This document shows, piece after piece, positions 1-6,065 of a stretch of 6,065 nt of DNA; position 1 is the first letter of the stretch, and every line of letters starts with the position of its first letter. The notes below the pieces were generated by a model. It ran no database searches. It was not told the origin of the DNA and saw only the letters and a program-made list of their open reading frames with translations. The DNA lies in assembly GCA_001303545.1 (NCBI GenBank), contig LJUA01000083.1, forward strand, positions 1 to 6,065, written 5' to 3'. The translations under genes were made by a program, and so were the position numbers. Source of the DNA: Dehalococcoidia bacterium SM23_28_2. GTDB lineage: Bacteria; Chloroflexota; Dehalococcoidia; SM23-28-2.

Positions 1-1161
1 GTGCGGGATCTGGTACTGGGACGTGGCCAGGTAGACATCGATTTGGTGGGCGAAGGGTCGGTACTATCCGTGGCGCAAAGGGCGGCTGCCGGGCTGGATG
101 GTCGCTGGGTCGAGCATCGCGCGTTTGAGACGGTAACGGTGGAGGGGCGCGATTTCCGCCTGGACCTGGCAATGGCTCGAGCCGAGAGCTATGCACGGCC
201 GGGCGCCCTGCCCAAGGTCAGGCCGGCATCCCTCGGCGAGGACCTGGCCAGGCGCGATTTCAGTATCAACGCCATGGCCCTGGCCCTCTGCGGTCGCCAG
301 CGCGGCCAGCTCCTCGATCCCTTCGACGGCATGGGCGACATCAATGGAAAGCTCGTGCGGGTCCTCCATGACCGCAGCTTCATCGACGACGCTACCCGCA
401 TCCTGCGAGCCGTTCGCTACGAGGCGCGCTTCTCCTTCGGCATCGAAGAGGGGACGCTGGCGCTGCTCAAGCGGGACCTTTCCTACCTGGACACCATCAG
501 CGGAGCGCGACTGCGACATGACCTTTTGCGTCTGCTGGCGGAGGACGAGCCGGAGAGAGGCTTCCTGCGCTGTCAGGAGCTGGGGGTGCTGCCGGCTATC
601 CACAGGTCTCTCCGCTTCGATGGCGAGTTAGCCGACGCCTTCCGGCAGGCGCGTGAGACTGCGCAGGCCGGGCCGCAGCCGGAGCTCTACCTGGGACTTC
701 TAGGTGCTCGCCTCTCTCCTGCCGATGCTCAGGCGGTGGCGCTCAGGCTGGCTTTGTCCAAAAGACAGCGGCAGGCGCTGGAAGGCGCGGCTGAGCTGGC
801 CTTTCTTCTGCCCTGGCTCTCGCGGGCTGACGTGCGCCCCAGCCAGGTGGTCGAGCGGCTCGAGCCCTATCCCCTCCCCGCTGTCCAGGCCTGGGCGCTG
901 GTAGCTTCTCGATCGGCAGCTGGCGAGAAGCTTGCCCGCTATCTAGAGGGCTGGCGTTATGTAAAGTCCTCTCTCGATGGAAGGGCTCTTGAGCGCCTGG
1001 GTGTGAAGCGAGGACGGGCGATGGGCGATGTCCTACGGTTGTTAAGGAGAGCGCGGCTGGACGGCCAGGCGAGCAGCCGTCAGGAAGAGACGGATCTCGT
1101 TCGGAGCGTTGTGGAGGGGCGGGTTAAGCTGCGAGAGTGGCAGGCGGAGAACGGGGGCTAG
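1..1161 (+). CDS. cca: tRNA nucleotidyltransferase (CCA-adding / poly(A) polymerase family, class II), 5'-truncated by the window
   Basis: This cytoplasmic enzyme family builds or repairs the 3' CCA end of tRNA from CTP and ATP. The visible 386 residues begin inside motif A: the family pattern is GGxVRDxLLGR...DxD, and the first codon, GTG, encodes the Val of VRD. The true start therefore lies a few dozen residues upstream, and GTG should not be taken as the start. Catalytic aspartates are D12 and D14 (VDIDLV). Motif B is RRDFSINA at 84-91, motif C is LLDPFDGMGDI at 104-114, the base-recognition motif D is DDATR at 129-133 followed by ILRAVRYEARF, and motif E-like ISGARLRHDLLRLL is at 167-179. 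The C-terminal part (about 325-375, with LDGRALERLGVKRGRAMG and a later LDG) matches the tRNA-binding tail domain of bacterial members. Motif D begins with Asp where many bacterial CCA enzymes have Glu. The sequence alone does not tell CCA-adding from CC-adding, A-adding or poly(A) polymerase activity. The TAG stop overlaps the stop of the convergent peptidase gene. Confidence 0.93.
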   Translation: MRDLVLGRGQVDIDLVGEGSVLSVAQRAAAGLDGRWVEHRAFETVTVEGRDFRLDLAMARAESYARPGALPKVRPASLGEDLARRDFSINAMALALCGRQRGQLLDPFDGMGDINGKLVRVLHDRSFIDDATRILRAVRYEARFSFGIEEGTLALLKRDLSYLDTISGARLRHDLLRLLAEDEPERGFLRCQELGVLPAIHRSLRFDGELADAFRQARETAQAGPQPELYLGLLGARLSPADAQAVALRLALSKRQRQALEGAAELAFLLPWLSRADVRPSQVVERLEPYPLPAVQAWALVASRSAAGEKLARYLEGWRYVKSSLDGRALERLGVKRGRAMGDVLRLLRRARLDGQASSRQEETDLVRSVVEGRVKLREWQAENGG

Positions 1162-2516
1162 GACTCTTCCCCGGCGAAGCGCTCCAGCACAGCGGCGATC
1201 TGTTTGGCCCCGCGGAGGAAATCGGCCAGGCGGATGTTCTCGTCGGGGGCGTGGAAGCGCGACTCCGGATAGCCGACGCCGAAATCGGCCGTGGGCAGGC
1301 CAAGGACGTTGACGAAGGGGTAGAGGGGCCCGGTTCCGGCCATGCTGGGGATGAGGACGGGCTGCCGGCCGTACACCTGGCGAGCGGTCTCGCATACCAG
1401 GCCTACGAAAGGGTGGTCGATGGGCGTACGGGCCGGCCGCTCACCTAACAGGCAGCGCATCTCCAGATCGCCGTAGCCCTTCTGGCGAAGGTGGCGTCGG
1501 AGCTGCTCCAGCACCTCCTCGGGGTCCTGGTCGGGCACCAGGCGGAATTCGAGCTTGGCCGTGGCCCGCGATGGCAGCACCGTCTTGCTTCCCGGGCCCT
1601 GGTAGCCGGAGCTGAGCCCGTCGATGTTGCAGGTGGGCTCGAACACGTGGCGCAAGCGGTAGTTCAGCCCGCGAACGCCCTTCAGGAAACCGTCGAGCCC
1701 CAGGCTGCGAGCGGTGTTCTCCTCCTGGGAGGGCATAGCCTCCACCGCTGCCCTCTCCTGGGCGCTGGCGGGCCGCACCCGCTGGTAGAAGCCATCGATG
1801 AGGATGTTCTCCTGGGAGTCCTTGAGAGTGGCCAGGGCCCAGAGCAGGCACCAGGCGGGGTTGGGCACTACCGTCGCGTAGGAGGAATGGACATCGCGGT
1901 TGGCGCCGCGGGCCTCCAGCTCAACGTAGAGGAGGCCTTTCGCTCCCAGGACGATCTGGGGCTGACCTTCCCAGTTGACGCCGCCTCCCTCCCACAGGCA
2001 GGCGTCGGCGGCCAGGAGCTGACGGTGCTCCTCCACGAATGGCTCGATGGCCGGGCTGCCGATCTCCTCGTCGCCTTCGATGCAGAACTTGAGGGATAGG
2101 GGCACCTGCCCCCCCACGGCCTGGAAGGCGCGGATGGCCGCCAGGCGGGCGGCGATGTTCCCCTTGTTGTCGCAGGCGCCGCGGGCGTAGAACTTGTCGT
2201 CCCGCACAACGGGCTCGAAGGGCGGCGACGACCAGAGTTCGAGAGGCTCCGCTGGCTGGACGTCGTAGTGGTTGTAGAAGAGGATGGTCTTCTCCCTGGA
2301 GGCGCCGGCTAGCTCGCCGTAGACCACCGGGTGGCCGCCGGCCTTGGGGAGGATCTGAGTGCGGAAGCCGAGGCCTCGGAGCATTTCGCTCACTAGCTCG
2401 GCCGTCTCCTCGATGGCCCTTCCTTCGGCGCTCACGCTGGGCATGCTGCAGAGGCGAATCAGGTCGTCGATGGCCTCCTGCTGGTGCTCCTCGATGTGGC
2501 GAAACACGTCCTCCAT
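1158..2516 (-). CDS. M20-family metallopeptidase (dipeptidase-like, ArgE/DapE/ACY1/CPG2 superfamily)
   Basis: This is a 452-residue di-zinc amidohydrolase, probably a cytoplasmic dipeptidase or aminoacyl-amide hydrolase; no signal peptide is visible. The metal and catalytic residues line up with the carnosinase-like branch of M20: H83 and D85 in YNHYDVQP, bridging D116 in RGACDNKG, the E150 (general base) and E151 (ligand) pair in EGDEEIGS, D171 in ADACLWEGG, and H422 in SRFHAPDENI. H210 in RDVHSSY is the conserved His of the lid/dimerization domain inserted at about 190-330. The length is normal for the family. I chose the ATG at 2514-2516 because AGGAGGA sits 5 bases before it and because MEDVFRHIEEHQQEAIDDLI is a typical M20 N-terminus. 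A longer reading frame from a TTG at 2558 would add 14 residues encoded inside dinG and has no support. The gene follows dinG after 10 bases and ends in a 4-base tail-to-tail overlap with the nucleotidyltransferase. The substrate cannot be named; acetylornithine or succinyl-diaminopimelate activity is less likely given the carnosinase-like motifs. Confidence 0.92.
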   Translation of the reverse strand: MEDVFRHIEEHQQEAIDDLIRLCSMPSVSAEGRAIEETAELVSEMLRGLGFRTQILPKAGGHPVVYGELAGASREKTILFYNHYDVQPAEPLELWSSPPFEPVVRDDKFYARGACDNKGNIAARLAAIRAFQAVGGQVPLSLKFCIEGDEEIGSPAIEPFVEEHRQLLAADACLWEGGGVNWEGQPQIVLGAKGLLYVELEARGANRDVHSSYATVVPNPAWCLLWALATLKDSQENILIDGFYQRVRPASAQERAAVEAMPSQEENTARSLGLDGFLKGVRGLNYRLRHVFEPTCNIDGLSSGYQGPGSKTVLPSRATAKLEFRLVPDQDPEEVLEQLRRHLRQKGYGDLEMRCLLGERPARTPIDHPFVGLVCETARQVYGRQPVLIPSMAGTGPLYPFVNVLGLPTADFGVGYPESRFHAPDENIRLADFLRGAKQIAAVLERFAGEES

Positions 2517-2521
2517 CGCTT

Positions 2522-2528
2522 TCCTCCT
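2522..2528 (-). promoter_or_regulatory. Ribosome binding site of the M20 peptidase, overlapping the dinG stop
   Basis: Read on the minus strand, AGGAGGA lies 5 bases before the ATG at 2516-2514. Its first bases are part of the TAG stop of dinG (2529-2527), giving TAGGAGGA. This fixes the peptidase start and suggests that the two genes are translated from one message, with ribosomes ending dinG next to the new start. Confidence 0.85.
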
Positions 2529-5316
2529 AGCGCTCCGCTTCCAGCCAGGCGGCGGCAAGGGCGGGCAGATCGGCCAGGGGCACCTCCTCCGTCTGACAGG
2601 GCGGTAGGGAGTCCAGGAAGGCCTGGCCGTAGCGCTTGCTCTTGATCCGGCGGTCGAGGACTACCAGCACTCCTCGATCGGTCTTGGTGCGGATCAGCCG
2701 GCCGAAGCCCTGCTTGAAGCGCAGCACCGCCTGGGGCAGAGCGTACTCAACGAAGGGCTCCTCGAACAGGGCGGAGCGGGCGGCGAAGACGGGCTCGCTG
2801 GGCACGCTGAAGGGCAAGCGGGCTATGACCAAGAGCGAAAGCGCCTCGCCCACTACGTCCACGCCCTCCCAGAAGCTGGCGGTGCCCAGGATAACCGAGC
2901 GGGGATTGTGCCTGAGGGCGTCCAGTAGCTGCTGGGGCGCGCCGTCGATGCCCTGGCCGAGGACAGCGATACCGCCTTTGGCCAAGGGCCCGTGGATGGC
3001 GGTGTGGGCTGCCTGCAGAGAGGCGTGGGAGGTGAACAGCACCAGCGCTCGCCCCTGGCTGCCCCGACAGAGCTCGCAGAGGGCGCGATGGGTGCTCTCC
3101 TGATGGTCGGGCATCCCCGGCTCGGGCATGTCCTTGGGCAGGAGGATGAGGGCCGCACGCTGGTAGTCGAAGGGTGAGCCCAGCAGCAGCTCGCGGGCCT
3201 CCTCCAGGCCCAGCCGCTGGCGAATGTAATCGAAGGAGCCCTGGGCGGCCAGCGTGGCGCTGGTGAGGACTAGGCTGTTCTTGTCGGCGTAGAGGTGCTC
3301 CTGGAGGAGGGGGGCAACGTCCAGCGGCGCCCAGGCCACTCCGATGCCCGCTGGGCCTCCCTCTGCCAGCCACTGGACCCTCTGGGGGTCCTCCTGCTCG
3401 ATGGCAGCGGCGATGCCCTGGCGAAGCTGCTGGCCGGCCTGCAGCAGGGAGGTTGTCTCAGTCACTAGGCTCTCGTAGTTCAGGAGGCCCAGGCCCTCGG
3501 CGTCGCTGAGGGCGACATGCAGCCGGGCCAGCCCATCCTCGGCGGCTGCCAGGGTCAGGCGGAGGTTGTCCCAGGCCACGTCCACCGTCACCCAATCGGG
3601 CTGGACGCGCATGGCGCTGGTCAGCAGGAGGCGCTGCTCGTAGTTGCCGCTCTCCTCCGCGTGCTGGCGGAGAAAGGCCAGCGCCGCCTCGCTGAACTCG
3701 CGCAGGCGGGGGCGTGCCCTGTCCACAGCCTCGCCGATCGCTGACGCCAGGCCGGTGAACTGCCCCCCCGGCCCCAGGGGCATGGCCAGCCCCCGTACGC
3801 TCTGCCGGACGCTGGCGGCCAGGCCCGAACCGCGCTGGCGCCCCTCCCGCCGGTGAAGGCGATCCAGATAAGATAGCAGGTCGGCCTCTCGCGCCTCGAA
3901 GCCCAGTTGGCGGGTGGCCTCCTCTTCCAGATGCTGCCCCTCGTCCACGATCAGGTTGTCGTGGGGAGGAATGACCCGCCCGCCGACGGCTACGTCCGAC
4001 AGAAGGAGGGCGTGATTCACCACCACCAGGTGAGACGCCTCCGCTCGCTGACGGATGCGCACCAGGAAGCAGCTTCCGTCGAGGACGAAGGGGCAGGAGC
4101 TGCCAAGACAGTCCTCGTTCTGGGCCGAGAAGCGATACCAGAGTTTCTCCTCGGCGGGGCTGAGCCTCAACTCGGCCCGGTCGCCGCTTTCCGTCTGGGG
4201 TAGCCAAAGGAGAAGGCGGAGGATAAAGCGGGCTTCCTCTTCGGAAAGGAGAGACGATTGGCGGGCTGCCAGATGGCGGCGCAGGCAGAGGTAGTTCCGC
4301 CTTCCCTTCAGTTGGGTGGCCGCTAGCGGCGGGCCGTCACCGGGCCAGCCCCCCAGCAGGCGCTGGACGGCGGGGATGTCCTTGGCGATGAGCTGTTCCT
4401 GAAGGTTGATGGTGGCAGTGGAGATCACCACGCGGCCGTTGTTCCGCAGGGCGTAGCAAGCGGCGGGCACGAGGTAGGCCAGCGATTTGCCGATGCCGGT
4501 GCCCGCCTCGACGATGAGCTGCTGGCCATCGTTGAGGGCCTCGGCTACTGCTTGGGCCATCGCTGCCTGCTGCGGTCTCTCCTCGAACTGGGGCAGGATG
4601 TCCTGTCGCTCCCCCAGCGATTGGAGGAGCGACAGCACCTTCGACGGCTCCACGGGCTCGCGCCGCTCGCCAGGCGGGATGGGCTCGGGTGCTGGTCGGC
4701 GGCGCTTGGGAGGGGCCGGCGCAGCCTCGTTGAGCACTTCGGCGAAGAAGAAGCGCCAGGGCCAGCGGCCAGCGGCGGCCAGTTGAGAGGCCTCGGCTAG
4801 AATGGGCCGTGGCAGGCCGGCGGCGTGGGCTCGCAGGGCCAGAAATACCTCGCGGGCGGTCTCGGCGTCGGCGAGGGCCCGATGGTGGCTGACCAGAGGT
4901 ATGCCGAAGTGGCGGCTGAGGGCCGAGAGGCTGTACTCCTTGCGCAAGGGCAGGAGGAGCACAGCCAGTTCGTGGGTATCGTAGACCACCGCGCCGTGGC
5001 TAAGGCCAACGGCTGCCAGGAAGCGAAGGTCGAAGCCAAGGACTTTCTGCCCCACGATGGGGTAGTCGCCGATGAACTGCTGGAGTCGAGGCGCTACGGC
5101 ATCCATGGAGGGCGCCTCTGCCACCTCCTCCGGGGCGATGCCGGTGAGCATTTGTATACGGTGTGGGATGGGCCTGCCGGGGTTCACCAGGGTGGAGAAC
5201 GTTTCCTGGACGGCGCCCTTTGAGTCGAACCTAACCGCGCCTACCTCAATGATGGCGTCGGTCTGCGGTTCGAGGCCGGTGGTCTCCAGATCGAGGGCTA
5301 CATAAGTGCTGGCCAA
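2527..5316 (-). CDS. dinG: DinG-family protein: N-terminal DEDDh 3'-5' exonuclease fused to an XPD-like Fe-S helicase
   Basis: This 929-residue protein is close in length and architecture to the exonuclease-bearing DinG of Bacillus. The exonuclease domain covers about 1-165: D9 and E11 (DLETTG), D96 (GFDLRFL), and H145 and D150 (HRALAD), a complete DEDDh set. A proline- and arginine-rich linker lies at about 198-224. The superfamily 2 helicase core follows: Walker A GTGIGKS at 272-278, STATINLQEQL at 299-309, a DEAH-box position reading DEGQ at 458-461, TSATL at 684-688, GTASFWEGVD at 811-820 and QGFGRLIR at 869-876. Four cysteines, C344, C403, C408 and C416, are spaced like the 4Fe-4S ligands of E. 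coli DinG. Known family roles are 5'-3' unwinding of D-loops, R-loops and forked DNA, and damage repair; the exonuclease would degrade 3' ends. The start is a TTG with AGGGAG 5 bases upstream. No other start codon lies between it and the in-frame stop of the preceding gene. No SOS box is recognisable upstream. Confidence 0.94.
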   Translation of the reverse strand: MASTYVALDLETTGLEPQTDAIIEVGAVRFDSKGAVQETFSTLVNPGRPIPHRIQMLTGIAPEEVAEAPSMDAVAPRLQQFIGDYPIVGQKVLGFDLRFLAAVGLSHGAVVYDTHELAVLLLPLRKEYSLSALSRHFGIPLVSHHRALADAETAREVFLALRAHAAGLPRPILAEASQLAAAGRWPWRFFFAEVLNEAAPAPPKRRRPAPEPIPPGERREPVEPSKVLSLLQSLGERQDILPQFEERPQQAAMAQAVAEALNDGQQLIVEAGTGIGKSLAYLVPAACYALRNNGRVVISTATINLQEQLIAKDIPAVQRLLGGWPGDGPPLAATQLKGRRNYLCLRRHLAARQSSLLSEEEARFILRLLLWLPQTESGDRAELRLSPAEEKLWYRFSAQNEDCLGSSCPFVLDGSCFLVRIRQRAEASHLVVVNHALLLSDVAVGGRVIPPHDNLIVDEGQHLEEEATRQLGFEAREADLLSYLDRLHRREGRQRGSGLAASVRQSVRGLAMPLGPGGQFTGLASAIGEAVDRARPRLREFSEAALAFLRQHAEESGNYEQRLLLTSAMRVQPDWVTVDVAWDNLRLTLAAAEDGLARLHVALSDAEGLGLLNYESLVTETTSLLQAGQQLRQGIAAAIEQEDPQRVQWLAEGGPAGIGVAWAPLDVAPLLQEHLYADKNSLVLTSATLAAQGSFDYIRQRLGLEEARELLLGSPFDYQRAALILLPKDMPEPGMPDHQESTHRALCELCRGSQGRALVLFTSHASLQAAHTAIHGPLAKGGIAVLGQGIDGAPQQLLDALRHNPRSVILGTASFWEGVDVVGEALSLLVIARLPFSVPSEPVFAARSALFEEPFVEYALPQAVLRFKQGFGRLIRTKTDRGVLVVLDRRIKSKRYGQAFLDSLPPCQTEEVPLADLPALAAAWLEAER

Positions 5317-5370
5317 GGGTGCTCCCTGCGTGGACTCGCAGTCAGTGTAGCATAGACGCCAATTGCCCTG
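5317..5370 (-). promoter_or_regulatory. 54-base gap before dinG: ribosome site, small inverted repeat, possible extended -10
   Basis: On the minus strand the gap contains AGGGAG (5327-5322), a ribosome site 5 bases before the TTG start of dinG. CTGCG and CGCAG (5326-5341) form an inverted repeat with a 6-base loop, and its downstream arm shares two bases with that ribosome site. Further upstream TGCTACACT (5352-5344) resembles an extended -10 element (TGn plus 4 of 6 bases of TATAAT). No matching -35 is visible at about 17 bases. The ribosome site is well supported; the promoter and any hairpin control are guesses. Confidence 0.45.
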
Positions 5371-5793
5371 CTATTCGGCGGCCTGCGCCAGGCGAGGCAG
5401 AGCCCAGCCGAAGAGGGCGATGAAAGACAGGCCGATCGCTGCCACCTGCCAGGGCAGGCGTCGGAAGGCGGTCACGATGGCGGCTAGGCTTAGGCCGCCG
5501 AAGCTGATGATCAGCATGGTGTACAGGAGGTTGGGGCTGCCCAGGCCGCCGCCGGGGGCCTCATCCAGGGTGTACCGATAGAGAAGGCCGAGGAACATCC
5601 CGACGGCTGTCCACAGGAGGAAGGCGATCAGGGATATAGGCACGGCCAGGGCAACGGCCGATATGTTGGGGGCAATGGCTTTGACCAGAAAGGGAATGCG
5701 GCTACGCGCATCGACGATCATCAGGGCTGCCAGACCGCTGAAGATGATGGCCATGATGTAGCCGCTGACGAAACCGGCGAATACCTCTTCCAT
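5371..5793 (-). CDS. Small four-helix integral membrane protein of unknown function
   Basis: I do not recognise this 140-residue protein. It is strongly hydrophobic, with four likely membrane helices at about 5-27, 44-71, 88-110 and 115-133. The loops after helix 1 (R30, R32, K38) and helix 3 (R111, R112) are basic, so by the positive-inside rule both would be cytoplasmic and the N and C termini would face outward. The loop between helices 2 and 3 (about 72-87) is rich in Gly and Pro. There is no signal peptide separate from helix 1, no cysteine and no obvious catalytic motif. The ATG at 5791-5793 lies only 4 bases after the ispE TGA, and no good ribosome site precedes it, so its translation probably depends on ribosomes finishing ispE. 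dinG follows after 54 bases. The hydrophobic pattern in clean helix-sized blocks, together with tight packing between two known genes on the same strand, argues that it is a real gene. Position next to ispE does not by itself imply a role in isoprenoid metabolism. Confidence 0.8.
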   Translation of the reverse strand: MEEVFAGFVSGYIMAIIFSGLAALMIVDARSRIPFLVKAIAPNISAVALAVPISLIAFLLWTAVGMFLGLLYRYTLDEAPGGGLGSPNLLYTMLIISFGGLSLAAIVTAFRRLPWQVAAIGLSFIALFGWALPRLAQAAE

Positions 5794-5797
5794 AGCG

Positions 5798-6065
5798 TCA
5801 ATCGGGTAGCTGCTCGATGGCCAGCGCCTGCGAGGAGGAGACAGTGGCAGCAGCGAAGGCCCTGGCTCCTGCTTCGGCGGCTGTCCTGGTCAAGCGTTGC
5901 TCTTGCTCTTCGTCTCTGAGCAGCACAAACAGGGCTGGGCCGCTCCCCGCCATGTGAACGGCACTTGCCCCCGCTTGTATCAGGGCGTGGCGATGGCTCT
6001 GCAACTGGGGGAAGGCCTTGAAGGCCAGGCAGCCGAAGATGTTGTGCAGATCGCCTTCCTTGATG
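5798..6065 (-). CDS. ispE: 4-diphosphocytidyl-2-C-methyl-D-erythritol kinase, C-terminal part (cut by window end)
   Basis: IspE is the GHMP-family kinase of the MEP pathway. It uses ATP to phosphorylate the 2-hydroxyl of CDP-methylerythritol on the way to isopentenyl diphosphate. Only the last 88 codons are present; the reading frame stays open to the right edge of the window, so the N-terminal kinase half, including the first GHMP motif, lies outside. The visible part fits the family C-terminus: an HNIFGCLAF segment (family NDLE..AF type) followed by FPQL, then a helix ending in IQAGASAVHM, and the glycine-rich third GHMP motif read as MAGSGPALF where MSGSGPT is usual. The TTG at 6002-6004 is an internal Leu codon, not a start, because the conserved sequence continues upstream. 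The TGA stop is 4 bases before the membrane-protein ATG. Another GHMP kinase is possible in principle, but the AGA...MxGSGP..F signature favours IspE. Confidence 0.85.
   Translation of the reverse strand, partial: IKEGDLHNIFGCLAFKAFPQLQSHRHALIQAGASAVHMAGSGPALFVLLRDEEQEQRLTRTAAEAGARAFAAATVSSSQALAIEQLPD

Noticed and set aside
1..3. GTG at base 1 as the start of the nucleotidyltransferase
   Set aside because: It encodes the Val of the VRD motif; the preceding GG of motif A and the N-terminal strand must lie upstream of the window.
64..603. A 179-codon open frame on the minus strand opposite the nucleotidyltransferase
   Set aside because: The plus strand carries all the nucleotidyltransferase motifs across this region, and the antisense product resembles nothing known.
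1491..2099. A 202-codon open frame on the plus strand, antisense to the M20 peptidase
   Set aside because: It lies opposite a gene with intact catalytic motifs, its translation shows no family signature, and long antisense frames are expected in GC-rich DNA.
2517..2558. Longer M20 peptidase start at a TTG inside dinG
   Set aside because: The added residues are basic and unlike the family N-terminus, while the ATG at 2516 has a near-perfect ribosome site at the right distance.
3458..4207. A 249-codon open frame on the minus strand inside dinG
   Set aside because: It is on the same strand as dinG in another frame. The translation is rich in Arg, Gly and Pro, as in out-of-frame reading of GC-rich genes, and it has no recognisable domain.
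5317..5370. A LexA/SOS operator upstream of dinG
   Set aside because: E. coli dinG is DNA-damage inducible, so I looked for CTGT...ACAG and GAAC...GTTC type palindromes, but none is present in the gap.
5798..6004. A separate 68-codon gene starting at TTG 6004
   Set aside because: The frame continues upstream with conserved IspE sequence to the window edge, so this is the end of ispE rather than a small gene.

Overview
This is a GC-rich, almost fully coding bacterial window that carries housekeeping genes. No RNA gene, mobile element, CRISPR array or phage-like segment is visible. The taxon cannot be fixed from these bases. A Chloroflexota-type or similar high-GC bacterium is my best guess. 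It rests on the MEP-pathway kinase, a DinG with a fused exonuclease domain, the style of the class II tRNA nucleotidyltransferase, a TTG start and strong AGGAGG-type ribosome sites. It is inference only.

Layout: the plus strand at the left (1-1161) holds a tRNA CCA/poly(A)-polymerase-type nucleotidyltransferase whose first residues lie outside the window. It runs tail to tail into a minus-strand block, and the two genes share a 4-base CTAG in which each has its own TAG stop. The minus-strand block, read from right to left, is ispE (C-terminal part only, cut by the window end), a small four-helix membrane protein of unknown function, a 929-residue DinG-family exonuclease-helicase, and an M20-family metallopeptidase (dipeptidase-like).

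The four minus-strand genes are spaced 4, 54 and 10 bases apart, so they could be one transcript. The ispE/membrane-protein and dinG/peptidase junctions look translationally coupled. The 54-base gap before dinG is the only place with room for extra control. It holds a possible extended -10 element and a small inverted repeat that touches the dinG ribosome site. The products (isoprenoid precursor synthesis, DNA repair or R-loop processing, peptide turnover, tRNA 3'-end synthesis) do not form one pathway, so this reads as an ordinary housekeeping cluster.

The most interesting point is the DinG protein. It keeps a complete DEDDh exonuclease triad together with four cysteines placed as in the Fe-S cluster of E. 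coli DinG, while its DEAH box reads DEGQ. I do not see a previously undescribed multi-gene system here.
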